Notes: generated by a model from the sequence alone, not told the origin. Numbered from the stretch's first letter, positions 52,436 through 62,250 are shown. The stretch is DNA of 64,000 bases from Aequorivita echinoideorum (GCF_018476645.1 NZ_JAHCTB010000004.1:1-64000), one strand, 5' to 3'. Numbers and translations: made by a program.

Positions 52436-53339
52436 TACGTTTGCGGGTCAATTCATTATAGTTTTCCTCGTGAATGGAATAATAAAGAATTCCGTTTACA
52501 AATTGCGCCATGGATTGATTGAGTGTGTACAGTACTAATAGCAATGCCAAAGCGAGTGTCCAAATAACGTTGGCAACGGGCGAATTTACCAAATCCACAC
52601 CGGAATCCAGCGAATGGAAAGCATAGATGCCAATGAGGATACCGGGAATCATTAAAACAACCATCATTAGGATTCCCAATAAGAGACCGATGACCAAATT
52701 GGTCAAAATACTTTTCCAGAAAAATGCCTTTAGCAAGGTCATCCCTTCGCTGAAAGAATCGGTTACATCCAGATTTTTATCAATCATTGCCATAAACGAA
52801 AGCCCCGCCCACGCGGTAAAAGCCAGTATCATTAAATAATAGGCAAACGTTCCCAGAACAGGAATAATGGAGACAATAATACCTACAACCATTAAAACTA
52901 TATATGCCACAATCATAATTACGATGAAAAGGACAATCTTGCCCAAATTAGCCTTCACCATTTGCAGCACCTGTTTTTTATCCACGGTGCTTTTTTCGCC
53001 ATTTTGATATTGAATGACGTATACAGCGGCCAAACTGTAATTAAGTACGGCAGTGATAATTATTAAAATGAAAAGTCCAATAAAGCCCGCGACCAAATAC
53101 ATTTGAGACGAAGAAATATCATTAGCTATACTGAAATTATTTGAGGTTTCGGCGAACGTTCCCACAAATCCAGTGACCAAAAGGTAGCTTACGCCTAAAA
53201 ATCCAAGAATAAAAAGTCCGTTGTAACTGATAAAAATATTAAGGAAGGGCTTAAAATTCTTTTTGAAAAATTCGAAATAGGTAGAAATCATATCGCCAAC
53301 GTCGCGGCGCTGTTTCAACTCAATTTTTTTGTGGAGCAT
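52410..53339 (-). CDS. Integral membrane protein of the MoxR operon
   Basis: The 309-residue protein has six or more membrane segments with long hydrophobic runs (VLFIVIMIVAYIVLMVVGIIVSII) and a short cytoplasmic N-terminus. It resembles the DUF975/GDPD-membrane type proteins found in MoxR clusters. It overlaps its neighbours by 20-26 bases; an internal Met at 53291 would avoid the overlap with SpoIIM. Function unknown. Confidence 0.75.
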   Translation of the reverse strand: MLHKKIELKQRRDVGDMISTYFEFFKKNFKPFLNIFISYNGLFILGFLGVSYLLVTGFVGTFAETSNNFSIANDISSSQMYLVAGFIGLFILIIITAVLNYSLAAVYVIQYQNGEKSTVDKKQVLQMVKANLGKIVLFIVIMIVAYIVLMVVGIIVSIIPVLGTFAYYLMILAFTAWAGLSFMAMIDKNLDVTDSFSEGMTLLKAFFWKSILTNLVIGLLLGILMMVVLMIPGILIGIYAFHSLDSGVDLVNSPVANVIWTLALALLLVLYTLNQSMAQFVNGILYYSIHEENYNELTRKRIDEIGAGE

Positions 53340-54288
53340 GTCTTTTGTTAAGGGTAATAGGATAAATAATGTAATAGAAAATAATTAATGCGAAAGAACT
53401 AAAAATAATACTCATAGCCAACCATGTGGGCATATTACTGTAACGCGTTATGAAGCCTTCAATAAAACCGGCAATAATAAAAAATGGAATTGTACTTACT
53501 ACAATTTTAAGTCCGTCCTTGGCGCCTTTTAAAAACGAAACACGCCGTGAATAGGTTTTAGGGAAAAGAATACTGTTACCCATCACCAATCCTGCGCAGC
53601 CTGCAACCACAATCACTGAAATCTCGATAGCGCCGTGCAACCAAATATTTTTTGAAGCCACGAAAAGGAGATCGCGGTTGTAAAAAAACGTAAAAAATGC
53701 ACCCAGCATCACGCCATTGCTAAATAGAATATACGCCGTGCCCACCGAGGTGATAACACCAAACGCAAATGCCAAAAACGCCACGCGTATGTTATTTATA
53801 GTGATGCCCAAAAAAGTACCTATTTCGCTTCCGCTCTTGTAAATGGCGGTGGGATCGCCTTTGTCAATGTTGTTCAACGTTTTGTTTACATATTCATCAC
53901 CCATAATCAACCGAACAAACGAATCATCATTCAACGCTGAAATGGAACCGACTGCGGTTGCAACAGCAAAAATCAAAAAAGCAAAAAATAAGGTTTTTTG
54001 GTATCTATAAAAGAAAGTGGGGAATTCGTATTTCCAAAAACTTACAATTCGGTTTTTGGTTTCCTTTCTATTCTTGTAAATTTTCTGGTGCGTTTGCGAG
54101 GCCAAGGAATTTAGATACTGAAGCGTCTTGCTTTCGGGATAGTACGTTTGGGCGTACGCCAGATCGTTGGTAAGCTGTATATAGTGGTCTGCGAGGTGGT
54201 CCGGACTTATTTCGGAATTTAATGTAATTGCCTTTTCAAAAGCAATCCATTTTTCCTTATTTTGCTTCACGAATGCTGCTTCCCGCAT
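53320..54288 (-). CDS. Stage II sporulation protein M-like membrane protein
   Basis: The 322-residue protein has the SpoIIM-like core with five membrane segments; the segment FFYNRDLLFVASKNIWLHGAIEISVIVVAGCAGLVMG matches the family in parts. In non-spore-formers SpoIIM-like proteins sit in MoxR operons. It is the first gene of the operon and lies 39 bp from the divergent RDD gene. Confidence 0.9.
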   Translation of the reverse strand: MREAAFVKQNKEKWIAFEKAITLNSEISPDHLADHYIQLTNDLAYAQTYYPESKTLQYLNSLASQTHQKIYKNRKETKNRIVSFWKYEFPTFFYRYQKTLFFAFLIFAVATAVGSISALNDDSFVRLIMGDEYVNKTLNNIDKGDPTAIYKSGSEIGTFLGITINNIRVAFLAFAFGVITSVGTAYILFSNGVMLGAFFTFFYNRDLLFVASKNIWLHGAIEISVIVVAGCAGLVMGNSILFPKTYSRRVSFLKGAKDGLKIVVSTIPFFIIAGFIEGFITRYSNMPTWLAMSIIFSSFALIIFYYIIYPITLNKRHAPQKN

Positions 54289-54327
54289 GTTCCAAAAATT
54301 TCGATAAATATAAAGACTTGCATTTAC

Positions 54328-55053
54328 ATGGCAAACTTAGCAATCAATACTACACAAAACGTAAATCTGGACTACAAAATAGTAAGTGTTGGCGAGCGCA
54401 TTCTTGCTTTTTTGATTGATGTTTTTCTTTTTTCAATATACTTCTATATTGTGGAACTTGCCACCGCGGCAATGAACGTGGCCTTTAGCGATAATTGGAC
54501 GGTTTTCGGCATTCAGCAATTGCTATTGTTGCCCGTCATGTTTTATTCACTGTATATGCACATACTTTTCAATGGAAGAACGGTTGGCAAGATGGCAATG
54601 AAAACCCGAGTGGTGAAAATGGACGGCAGCCCAGCACGCTGGAGCGATTATTTGATTTTATGGATGCTCCGCTTGGTTGATATTTGGATTTTTCTGGGGT
54701 CAATTGGTTTGCTTTCCATTATTTTTTCTGAAAGAGGACAACGGGTGGGCGATCACGCTGCGGGAACTGTAGTAATTTCCACGAAAAATAAAGTGAGCAT
54801 CAACCATACAATTTTGGAAGAAATAGCCGAAGACTACCAGCCCAAATTCAACACGGTTACCACATTGACAGATAAGGATGTGCGGCTGATAAAAGAAACG
54901 TATTTAATAGCCAGAAAAACGAATGATTTTAAAACGTTGCATATGCTTCGGAAGAAAGTGGAAACTCTTTTAGGCACTTCATCAGATTTGTACGACGTTC
55001 AATACATTGATACCGTTTTGCGGGATTATAACCATTTTACCCAAAACATGTGA
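54328..55053 (+). CDS. RDD-family membrane protein
   Basis: The start at 54328 (MANLAINTTQNVNLDYKIVSVGERILAFLIDVFLF) begins with the family's R...D motif (GERILAFLIDV). The 241-residue protein has RDD membrane segments followed by a helical C-terminal part of about 80 residues. The family is linked to ion or small-solute transport. It is divergent from the MoxR operon and overlaps the TRIC-type gene by 4 bases (GTGA). Confidence 0.9.
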   Translation: MANLAINTTQNVNLDYKIVSVGERILAFLIDVFLFSIYFYIVELATAAMNVAFSDNWTVFGIQQLLLLPVMFYSLYMHILFNGRTVGKMAMKTRVVKMDGSPARWSDYLILWMLRLVDIWIFLGSIGLLSIIFSERGQRVGDHAAGTVVISTKNKVSINHTILEEIAEDYQPKFNTVTTLTDKDVRLIKETYLIARKTNDFKTLHMLRKKVETLLGTSSDLYDVQYIDTVLRDYNHFTQNM

Positions 55054-55673
55054 ATTTAATTTTAGCCATTGACGTTTTAGGGACGATCGCCTTCGCAATT
55101 TCTGGTGTGCTCACAGCGCTTCACAAACGGTTGGATCCTTTTGGTATTTTAATAATTGCCTTTGTGACCGCAGTAGGCGGTGGCACATTGCGCGATATTT
55201 TGATAAATGCACCCGTAGCGTGGATGCGAAATCTCACGTATGTTTATGTAATTTTTGGTGCAGCGATTTTTGCTGTAATTTTCAGAAAAAGATTGGGTTA
55301 TATTCGGCGATCACTGTTTCTGTTTGATACCATTGGGATAGCACTTTATACAATTGTGGGCGTTGAAAAAGGATTGGCCGCAGATTTTCCACCGGTAATT
55401 TGTGCCGCGCTGGGAACGATGACGGCGTGTTTTGGCGGAGTAATTAGGGATATACTCTGTAATGAAATCCCCATTATTTTTAGAAAGGAAATTTACGCAA
55501 CAGCCTGTATTCTTGGGGCCACGGCTTATCTTTTTTTACTGAAAACGAATTTGACGGAAGATATTATTTTGATTATTTCGGGATCAATTGTGATAACGGT
55601 CCGTTTGTGCGCGGTGTATTTTAAACTTTCGTTGCCCAGTATTTATAGGAAGGATGAGCTGGAGGGTCCGTGA
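55050..55673 (+). CDS. TRIC-type cation channel family protein (UPF0126)
   Basis: The 207-residue protein starts with GTG overlapping the RDD stop. It has two copies of the UPF0126/TRIC unit: AISGVLTALHKRLDPFGILI... with VGGGTLRDIL, and GTMTACFGGVIRDILCNEIP. Each has three membrane segments and a Gly-rich break. Family members form trimeric potassium channels; the physiological substrate here is not known. Confidence 0.93.
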   Translation: MNLILAIDVLGTIAFAISGVLTALHKRLDPFGILIIAFVTAVGGGTLRDILINAPVAWMRNLTYVYVIFGAAIFAVIFRKRLGYIRRSLFLFDTIGIALYTIVGVEKGLAADFPPVICAALGTMTACFGGVIRDILCNEIPIIFRKEIYATACILGATAYLFLLKTNLTEDIILIISGSIVITVRLCAVYFKLSLPSIYRKDELEGP

Positions 55674-55874
55674 ATTTGAGAGTTTATGCACTTAAGAGTT
55701 TAAAAATTTAATTGTTTATAGGTTTAGAAGAAAATAACCTTTATAAAAAGAATACTAAAAAGTATCAAAGCCAACCCCAATCCTGTTATCCTTTTGGAGT
55801 TTTTATTAAAAAGTGGCTCCATATAATTTTTAATTTTTTGAAATTGAAATTTGCCATTTTAAAATTGGGGCTCT

Positions 55875-56603
55875 CTATTTCAAAACCTTTGCGGTAATAT
55901 ATATATTTTGAAGTGGCCAATCGCCATCATCGGTTTTTACTTTTGAAATTTTCTTTACCACATCCATTCCCTTACTTACTTTTCCGAAAACGGTGTAATT
56001 TCCATTGAGATGGCTGGTGGAAGTTTGCGGGCCCAAAAAGATGAAAAATTCATACGGAGCGGTTTTTTTATCAGGATTTTCACGGTATTCCTTGGCACCG
56101 CTAATCGTGCCGTATTGATGGATTCTACCGGGAATTATTTCGGCGGGAAGCAAATAATCTGCTCCCAATTTTGCACGTTTTCGCGGGGTTGAAACAAGGT
56201 CACTGTTGCCGGCCTGAATGATAAAGTTTGGTACCACGCGGTGGAAAAATGTTTCGTTGAAATAATTCTGTTTTACCAAATAAATGAAATTGGCACGGTG
56301 AAGTGGCGTATTGGTAAAAAGTTCCAATTCAATATTTCCGAAACGGGTTTCAATCAAAACGTTGGTTTCGGGATTTTTTTCACCGTATTCGGTTAAAAAT
56401 GAAACGACATTGTCATTGGTTATTTCAGGAAAATTTTCAGTTTCGTTTATTTTTTCGGAATTTTCATCAGTTTCAATTTCATCTTCCACATCTTTTTTTA
56501 TTTCAGATTTGGTTTCAACCGTAGTTTCGGGGCGCTTTTTAGTATCTTCACAACTTCCGAAGAAAAGAATGCACGCACATAAATAAATTAACCCTTGCCT
56601 CAT
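55875..56603 (-). CDS. Cyclophilin-type peptidyl-prolyl isomerase lipoprotein
   Basis: The start at 56603 (MRQGLIYLCACILFFGSC) gives a lipobox; the upstream open part has no signal character. After an acidic linker (residues 25-70), the cyclophilin domain contains FIYLVKQNYFNETFFHRVVP and NFIIQAGN, then GNYTVFGKVSKGMDVV. It folds proteins in the periplasm. It is encoded opposite the Nudix gene. Confidence 0.9.
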   Translation of the reverse strand: MRQGLIYLCACILFFGSCEDTKKRPETTVETKSEIKKDVEDEIETDENSEKINETENFPEITNDNVVSFLTEYGEKNPETNVLIETRFGNIELELFTNTPLHRANFIYLVKQNYFNETFFHRVVPNFIIQAGNSDLVSTPRKRAKLGADYLLPAEIIPGRIHQYGTISGAKEYRENPDKKTAPYEFFIFLGPQTSTSHLNGNYTVFGKVSKGMDVVKKISKVKTDDGDWPLQNIYITAKVLK

Positions 56604-56608
56604 AATTA

Positions 56609-57250
56609 ATGGATTTTCGCGAATTTGAAAAAAGAATTGTAAAAGTAACAAAATTGGAACTTCCCGGGGAAGAGGTTCACTTTAAAATGGCGCCCATTGA
56701 GCGTTTGGAAGAATTAAAAAGGGCTGCCGAGAAGCAAAATACTGCCAAGCGTGCCGCGGTTATGGCATTATTTTATCCTTCGGAAGATGGACAGACCCGC
56801 TTGATATTAATTCTTCGTAAAACGTATAAAGGCGTACACTCCGCACAGGTAGGTTTCCCGGGTGGCAAAGTGGAGGATGAAGATGAAAACCTTGCAGAGA
56901 CGGCGCTGCGCGAAACTGAGGAAGAAGTTGGAATAAGTCGAAAAGCAATTTCAATATTAAAAAAACTGACCGAAATTTATATTCCGCCCAGTAATTTTTT
57001 TGTGCAACCATTTTTGGGAATAACCATGGAAACACCCCAATTTATCCCACAGGAAGACGAAGTTGAAGCTTTGATTGAAGTAGATTTGGCAGATTTTATG
57101 GAAGATGCAAATATTACCACGCAAACCTTGACTACTAGCTATGCCAAAAACATAGAAGTGCCGGCCTTCAAACTCAATGACCATATAGTTTGGGGTGCTA
57201 CGGCAATGATGCTCAACGAAGTGCGGGAATTACTGAAATTGCTACTCTAA
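56609..57250 (+). CDS. Nudix hydrolase, CoA pyrophosphatase type
   Basis: The 213-residue protein has the Nudix box GGKVEDEDENLAETALRETEEEVG and, before it, the NuCoA motif (LRKTYKGVHSAQVGFPGG). This combination marks CoA and CoA-derivative pyrophosphatases related to NudL. It is divergent from the cyclophilin gene by 5 bases. Confidence 0.88.
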   Translation: MDFREFEKRIVKVTKLELPGEEVHFKMAPIERLEELKRAAEKQNTAKRAAVMALFYPSEDGQTRLILILRKTYKGVHSAQVGFPGGKVEDEDENLAETALRETEEEVGISRKAISILKKLTEIYIPPSNFFVQPFLGITMETPQFIPQEDEVEALIEVDLADFMEDANITTQTLTTSYAKNIEVPAFKLNDHIVWGATAMMLNEVRELLKLLL

Positions 57251-57317
57251 TTGCAGATTTTAGTATATTTGTTTCTTCGCAATTGTTTTGAAAAAGTTGA
57301 ATTATGACTATTAATAC

Positions 57318-58121
57318 ATGAGCCTATTCAAAAAAAATCCATTTGGACATTATCTTTTTTTAAAACTGTGGTTAATACGCATTGCCGGACTTTTAACGCA
57401 CCGACGCTTTAAAGGCTTTAACGATTTACAGATCCACGGTAGCGAAATAATTAAAGTGCTGCCAGAGAAAAATGTATTATTCGTAAGCAATCATCAAACT
57501 TATTTTGCTGATGTTGCGGCCATGCTGCACGTGTTCAACGCCAGTTTGAGTGGGAGGGAAGATAGTATTAAAAATGTGGGCTATCTGTGGCAGCCCAAGT
57601 TGAATATTTACTTCGTTGCCGCAAAAGAAACAATGAAAGCCGGATTGCTTCCCAAAATCCTAGCATACGCCGGTTCGGTGAGTATTGAGCGCACTTGGCG
57701 GGAAAAAGGCAAAGATGTAAATAAACAGGTGAGGATGAGCGATGTAAGCAATATTTCAAAAGCTCTGGATGATGGATGGGTAATTACGTTTCCACAGGGA
57801 ACTACAAAACCTTGGAAACCTATAAGACGCGGCACGGCGCATATCATCAAAAAGAACAAACCCGTTGTTGTTCCTATCGTTATTGACGGTTTCAGAAGAT
57901 CATTCGATAAAAAGGGAATACGCATTAAAAAACGCGGTATTCTGCAGTCTATGGAGATTAAGCCCCCATTGCAAATTGATTATGAAAACGAGACCATGGA
58001 ACAAATTGTGGAAAAACTGGAATTTGCCATTGAACAGCATCCGTCATTTTTAAAAGTGATTCCCGCAGCTGAAATTCAAAACGAAGAGGAATTGAACAAA
58101 GAGCGTCAGTGGCGCTATTGA
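57318..58121 (+). CDS. 1-acyl-sn-glycerol-3-phosphate acyltransferase-like protein
   Basis: The 267-residue protein has the acyltransferase motif I region VSNHQTYFADVAAM, with the His and Asp of NHX4D-type spacing (the first Asn-His pair plus Asp). A later PQGTTKPWKPIRRGTAH motif is typical of PlsC-family enzymes. It would acylate lysophospholipids at the membrane. A single gene. Confidence 0.85.
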   Translation: MSLFKKNPFGHYLFLKLWLIRIAGLLTHRRFKGFNDLQIHGSEIIKVLPEKNVLFVSNHQTYFADVAAMLHVFNASLSGREDSIKNVGYLWQPKLNIYFVAAKETMKAGLLPKILAYAGSVSIERTWREKGKDVNKQVRMSDVSNISKALDDGWVITFPQGTTKPWKPIRRGTAHIIKKNKPVVVPIVIDGFRRSFDKKGIRIKKRGILQSMEIKPPLQIDYENETMEQIVEKLEFAIEQHPSFLKVIPAAEIQNEEELNKERQWRY

Positions 58122-58130
58122 TTTTTGAAC

Positions 58131-58778
58131 TTACATTTCGATTTTTTCCAGTTCCTTGTAATTGTTGTGCAATCTTCTCAGTAAAATTCCATACACAATC
58201 CTGTAGAAAAGCAGCATAATTCCTATTACAATCAATCCCAAAACAACTTGTATTATAAAGAATATCTGAAGAAATTCTTCTTCAGTCATATTCGGGTTTT
58301 GCTGAAGGTATTTATCGATTAAAGTAAAAAGTTGATGTTGATTGAAATAGTAATAGATATTTGTCCCAATCAATAAAAGCGCAGAAGTACTTACGCTATA
58401 TATCACAAAATATTTTACCGTTTTGCGGGTCTTTATAATATTTTGCATCAATTCTTTAATAGAATCCGTGACCTTGATTTTGATGTAATTTCTGTAAAAT
58501 AGAATGATAAAACCTATAAAGATCAAATAATTGATAATATTGAATGCCAAAAACACGCCATCCAATCCCATTTTTTCATTGATTTGTTTGCTTGATTCCG
58601 GTACAAAGAAAGATAGAACAGTCCACAGCACAATTTCGGCTATGCTTATGTAGAAAATCCACTTCACGATGGAAGAAGACTTTTTCAGAATCATTTTGTA
58701 AATGTCCTTATAGGAAAGCTGCGGGAGCGTTTCCTCTTGCTGCTGCCATTTTTTCTTTAATATATCTAATTCATCCAT
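58131..58778 (-). CDS. Membrane protein encoded with an ECF sigma factor
   Basis: The 215-residue protein has a short N-terminal helix (MDELDILKKKWQQQEE), then four membrane segments. Proteins of this kind follow ECF sigma genes in flavobacteria and may act as anti-sigma or sensor components, although no known anti-sigma domain is visible. It starts 6 bp after the sigma stop. Confidence 0.7.
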   Translation of the reverse strand: MDELDILKKKWQQQEETLPQLSYKDIYKMILKKSSSIVKWIFYISIAEIVLWTVLSFFVPESSKQINEKMGLDGVFLAFNIINYLIFIGFIILFYRNYIKIKVTDSIKELMQNIIKTRKTVKYFVIYSVSTSALLLIGTNIYYYFNQHQLFTLIDKYLQQNPNMTEEEFLQIFFIIQVVLGLIVIGIMLLFYRIVYGILLRRLHNNYKELEKIEM

Positions 58779-58784
58779 AGTGGG

Positions 58785-59279
58785 TTACGGATTTAAAACA
58801 GTTCGTAATTTTTCCTTGATCCTATTCATTTTCACGCGTGCGTTTACTTCGGTTATACCTAGTGTTTCTGAAATTTCCCGATAATTTTTATCTTCCAAAT
58901 AGAGAAAAACCAAAGCCTTATCAATGTCATTCAAATCTTTTACGGCACTGTACATTAATTTCAATTGTTTTTCTTCGGTATCGTCATACGGTTCCGAAGC
59001 TATTTTGAAACTTACGCCTTCATAATCCTGGGTGTTTATGGTACGTTTTGATTTTCTATAGAGTGTAATAGCGGTATTCAGTGCCACACGGTACATCCAC
59101 GTACTAAATTTTGAATCTCCCCTAAACTTGGGAAAGGCTTTCCATAATTGAATGGTAATTTCCTGAAAAAGATCATTGTGGGAATCTGAATCGTTAGTAT
59201 ATAAACGGCAGATTTTATGCACAATGTTTTGGTTCTCTTGCAGTTGGGTTACAAAACTATGTTCCAGCTCTTTGTTCAA
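58785..59279 (-). CDS. ECF RNA polymerase sigma factor
   Basis: The 164-residue protein has region 2 (FQEITIQLWKAFPKFRGD then FSTWMYRVALNTAITLYR) and region 4 (LVFLYLEDKNYREISETLG then INARVKMNRIKEKLR-like helix). It is co-transcribed with the four-TM protein gene downstream. Regulon unknown. Confidence 0.93.
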   Translation of the reverse strand: MNKELEHSFVTQLQENQNIVHKICRLYTNDSDSHNDLFQEITIQLWKAFPKFRGDSKFSTWMYRVALNTAITLYRKSKRTINTQDYEGVSFKIASEPYDDTEEKQLKLMYSAVKDLNDIDKALVFLYLEDKNYREISETLGITEVNARVKMNRIKEKLRTVLNP

Positions 59280-59366
59280 TGGTTGTTTGTTGGCTTTCTA
59301 TTAGTGTTTAAAAAAATACTTTGTTACAAAATTCAAAAAAATAAACAAAGACCCATCCACATACTG

Positions 59367-59374
59367 TAATTTTG
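59367..59374 (+). promoter_or_regulatory. Putative -7 element of the NADH dehydrogenase gene
   Basis: TAATTTTG matches the TAnnTTTG consensus 20 bp before the ATG at 59394. No good -33 TTG was seen at the expected spacing. Confidence 0.4.
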
Positions 59375-59393
59375 TAATCTACAATTAAAACCC

Positions 59394-60671
59394 ATGAACA
59401 TTCCCAACACCAAAAATCCGCGAATTATTGTAATTGGCGGTGGTTTTGCAGGCATCAACTTCATAAAAAAACTTAAAAAACTAAAGGCGCAGATTGTATT
59501 GTTTGATCGCCATAACTACCACACATTTCAGCCATTGCTGTATCAGGTTTCAACGGCCGGGCTGGAGGCGGATTCCATTGCATATCCACTTCGGAAAATT
59601 TTCAGAAAGCATACGGATTTTCATTTTAGATTGGCAGAAGTCAATAGAATTGATGCGGAACACAAGGAGATTGTTACATCTATAGGAAATCTAACTTATG
59701 ACTATCTGGTAATCGCTACCGGAACGCGTACCAATTATTTTGGAAATGAAAATATTGAAAATAATTGTATGCCAATGAAAACCGTTCCGCAGGCTTTAAA
59801 TATTCGAAGTTTAATGCTTCAGAATATTGAAAAGGCTGATATTACGGATGATGAAACGGAACGCAAAAGGCTGCTCAATTTTGTGATTGCCGGTGCTGGA
59901 CCCACAGGGGTGGAGCTTGCGGGTGCTTTGGCAGAATTCCGAAAAGGAATTTTAGAAAATGATTACCCTGAACTCGATGAGGATGAAATGAATGTCCACA
60001 TAATTGAAGGATTGGATAGAGTGCTGCCGCCCATGAGCGAAACGGTTTCAAAAAAGGCACAGAAATATCTTGAAAACCTGGGCGTACAAGTCCATTTAAA
60101 AACCTTTATTAAAGATTATGATGGCAAGACGGTAACCACAAAGGATGGCAAAAAGTTTGAAACCGCAACATTTATTTGGGCAGCGGGCGTTACGGGAGCA
60201 TTGGTAAAAGGTATAGATGGGAAGGCTTTGGTTGAAAAAGCAAATCGTTATAAGGTTGATAAATTTAATCGAATTATAGGTTTTGATGCTATTTATGCGC
60301 TAGGCGATATTGCCTTAATGGAAAGCGATGCATACCCGAAAGGGCACCCACAGGTGGCGCAACCGGCTATTCAGCAAGGTAAAAATTTGGGTGAGAACTT
60401 TAAACGAATGTTTTCAAACAAAAAAATGGAGCCTTTTGAATATTTTGATAAAGGTACGATGGCAACGGTAGGTAGAAATAAAGCTGTCGTAGATATTAAG
60501 AAACTACACTTTGGAGGCGCCGTGGCTTGGTTTTTATGGATGTTTGTACACCTTTGGTTTTTGGTTGGTTTTAGAAACCGGGTCATTACATTCTTTAATT
60601 GGACATATAGTTATATCAATTATGATCGTGCCGCACGATTGATTATCAGGCCGTTTAAAAAGGGAATTTAG
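59394..60671 (+). CDS. ndh: NADH dehydrogenase type 2 / NAD(P)-FAD oxidoreductase
   Basis: The 425-residue protein has an N-terminal FAD-binding GGGFAG motif and a central NADH fold IAGAGPTGVELAGALAEF. The C-terminal amphipathic or hydrophobic part (AWFLWMFVHLWFLVGFRNRV) binds the membrane. It oxidises NADH and reduces quinone without proton pumping. A single gene. Confidence 0.88.
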   Translation: MNIPNTKNPRIIVIGGGFAGINFIKKLKKLKAQIVLFDRHNYHTFQPLLYQVSTAGLEADSIAYPLRKIFRKHTDFHFRLAEVNRIDAEHKEIVTSIGNLTYDYLVIATGTRTNYFGNENIENNCMPMKTVPQALNIRSLMLQNIEKADITDDETERKRLLNFVIAGAGPTGVELAGALAEFRKGILENDYPELDEDEMNVHIIEGLDRVLPPMSETVSKKAQKYLENLGVQVHLKTFIKDYDGKTVTTKDGKKFETATFIWAAGVTGALVKGIDGKALVEKANRYKVDKFNRIIGFDAIYALGDIALMESDAYPKGHPQVAQPAIQQGKNLGENFKRMFSNKKMEPFEYFDKGTMATVGRNKAVVDIKKLHFGGAVAWFLWMFVHLWFLVGFRNRVITFFNWTYSYINYDRAARLIIRPFKKGI

Positions 60672-60747
60672 TTTTAGTTGACCTGATAATTAAATGACAA
60701 AAGGGTAACAAGACAGTTAAGACTAAAAGATTATACGAATAATTCAA

Positions 60748-61104
60748 CTATTGAACCTTAACCGGAACTGGTCCACCGTTGGAAACCCAGCCACCGCCAA
60801 TTTCGTCAAGATTTACGTCCAATTCATCCGTAGTTTCAATTTTCTTTAAATTCACGCGTACTTCATCATACGTGCTCACCTTTTTTAGGTTCACGTTCAA
60901 TTCATCGTACGTATTAATATCAACTAACCGAACATCAAGCACATCTGTTGCAGGCACTAGTTTATATCCCTTTGGTATAGCGTTCGCAGGTTCTGGAACC
61001 GTTGCGTAGGCTGAGGGAATTACATTGAATTCCTTCACTACATTTATGGTAAGACAAATGGCTATTACTGTTAAAATAATTTTAGTGTAATTATCTGTTT
61101 TCAT
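60748..61104 (-). CDS. Membrane-anchored protein with three short repeats
   Basis: The 118-residue protein has one N-terminal membrane segment (residues 8-25). From about residue 55 it has three tandem copies of a roughly 15-residue unit, (T/S)YDE(L/V)xVNLKK(I/V) and a last DELDVNLDEI variant. It ends in GGGWVSNGGPVPVKVQ. No family is recognised. It lies upstream of the cyclase gene but in the opposite direction order, so co-transcription is uncertain. Confidence 0.6.
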   Translation of the reverse strand: MKTDNYTKIILTVIAICLTINVVKEFNVIPSAYATVPEPANAIPKGYKLVPATDVLDVRLVDINTYDELNVNLKKVSTYDEVRVNLKKIETTDELDVNLDEIGGGWVSNGGPVPVKVQ

Positions 61105-61131
61105 AAGTAAAAAATTTAAAATCTTGAATCA

Positions 61132-62250
61132 CTAATCATTCCTCAAATATGTGACTAAACTAATTTCTTCGCTTTTTCCCCGTAGTTTTTCCTTTCCCAA
61201 ATCTTTTTTGGTCACACCCTTTGGAAGTTTGTATGCTATATCGGCAAATTCCTTTGAAGCCAAAATTTCAACACCAAGTTCATTGCACATACTTTGAATC
61301 CTTGAGGTAGTATTCAGCACATCCCCTGAAAAAGCGATGTCACGCTTTATTTGCCCTATTTCTCCAACCATCACGGTCCCAAAATGGTATCCCACTTTGA
61401 AATTTGGAACCACACCATATTTTTTTAAATATTTTGGTGCTTTGTACGCAATAATTTGTTTCATGCTGTAAAAACATTGAATGGCATTTCCACGCTTCAG
61501 GCCCCATTTCATTTTCCAGGATACCACCACTTCATCGCCTACATATTGGTAAACTTCAGCGTGTGTTTGCACGATGGCGGGTGCTATGTGCCTAAAAAAA
61601 TCCTTCAAAAAATTGAAATATTTTTCTTCGCCCAAACTCTCGGCTATTCCAGTGGCATTTTTAATATCGGCAAACATAAAAATGCGGCGTTCGTGCTTTG
61701 GCCTAAAATATTTTCCCCTCAAATAATCAGGAAATACACCGGGGCCATATTTATCATTCACCATTAAAACAATTAAGGTGATTAGTACAATCAACAACCA
61801 AATGAAATAATTTTTTATGAAAAGCCATGTAGCGAAAAACACGGGAACTTGCGATAAAACTTCCCAGCTGTAATAGGGGAGTCCTATTTCTTCACTATTC
61901 AAGTAAAGTGCACCAATAGTACCCACAAGCAATGCCGTGGCAGTGTATGCCAGAATCAAATAAATAAGGGCTTTCCAAAAAACCAATCGCCGAAGCCACC
62001 GTTCCATTAAATTTACGGTGAAAATGCCGCCGATAATTCCGGCAGAAATGGCAACTATAAGATTTGCGGTAAAAGCCGAATGAAAATCATAAGCCGAACT
62101 AAGCACGCCGTTGCTTTTAAGCGTGATAAACTCGTAAAAGAACATGATGTTGCTAATAATTGTCCACGCAACCAAAATCCAAAAGGCCCTTCTGGCATAA
62201 AACCAGATTTGCCGGCTGTTGTATCGTTCAAAATTAGGTTTTATGGCCAT
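61132..62250 (-). CDS. Membrane-bound class III nucleotide cyclase
   Basis: The 372-residue protein has membrane segments across residues 20-165 and a C-terminal class III cyclase domain. The metal Asps are D195 (FADIKNATG) and D239 (YQYVGDE); N313 and R317 (VLNTTSRIQ) match the transition-state residues. The base-selecting Lys, usually four residues before the second Asp, is Gln here (Q235), so cAMP versus cGMP preference is open. It shares one base with the YdeI-like gene stop (TAATG). Confidence 0.87.
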   Translation of the reverse strand: MAIKPNFERYNSRQIWFYARRAFWILVAWTIISNIMFFYEFITLKSNGVLSSAYDFHSAFTANLIVAISAGIIGGIFTVNLMERWLRRLVFWKALIYLILAYTATALLVGTIGALYLNSEEIGLPYYSWEVLSQVPVFFATWLFIKNYFIWLLIVLITLIVLMVNDKYGPGVFPDYLRGKYFRPKHERRIFMFADIKNATGIAESLGEEKYFNFLKDFFRHIAPAIVQTHAEVYQYVGDEVVVSWKMKWGLKRGNAIQCFYSMKQIIAYKAPKYLKKYGVVPNFKVGYHFGTVMVGEIGQIKRDIAFSGDVLNTTSRIQSMCNELGVEILASKEFADIAYKLPKGVTKKDLGKEKLRGKSEEISLVTYLRND

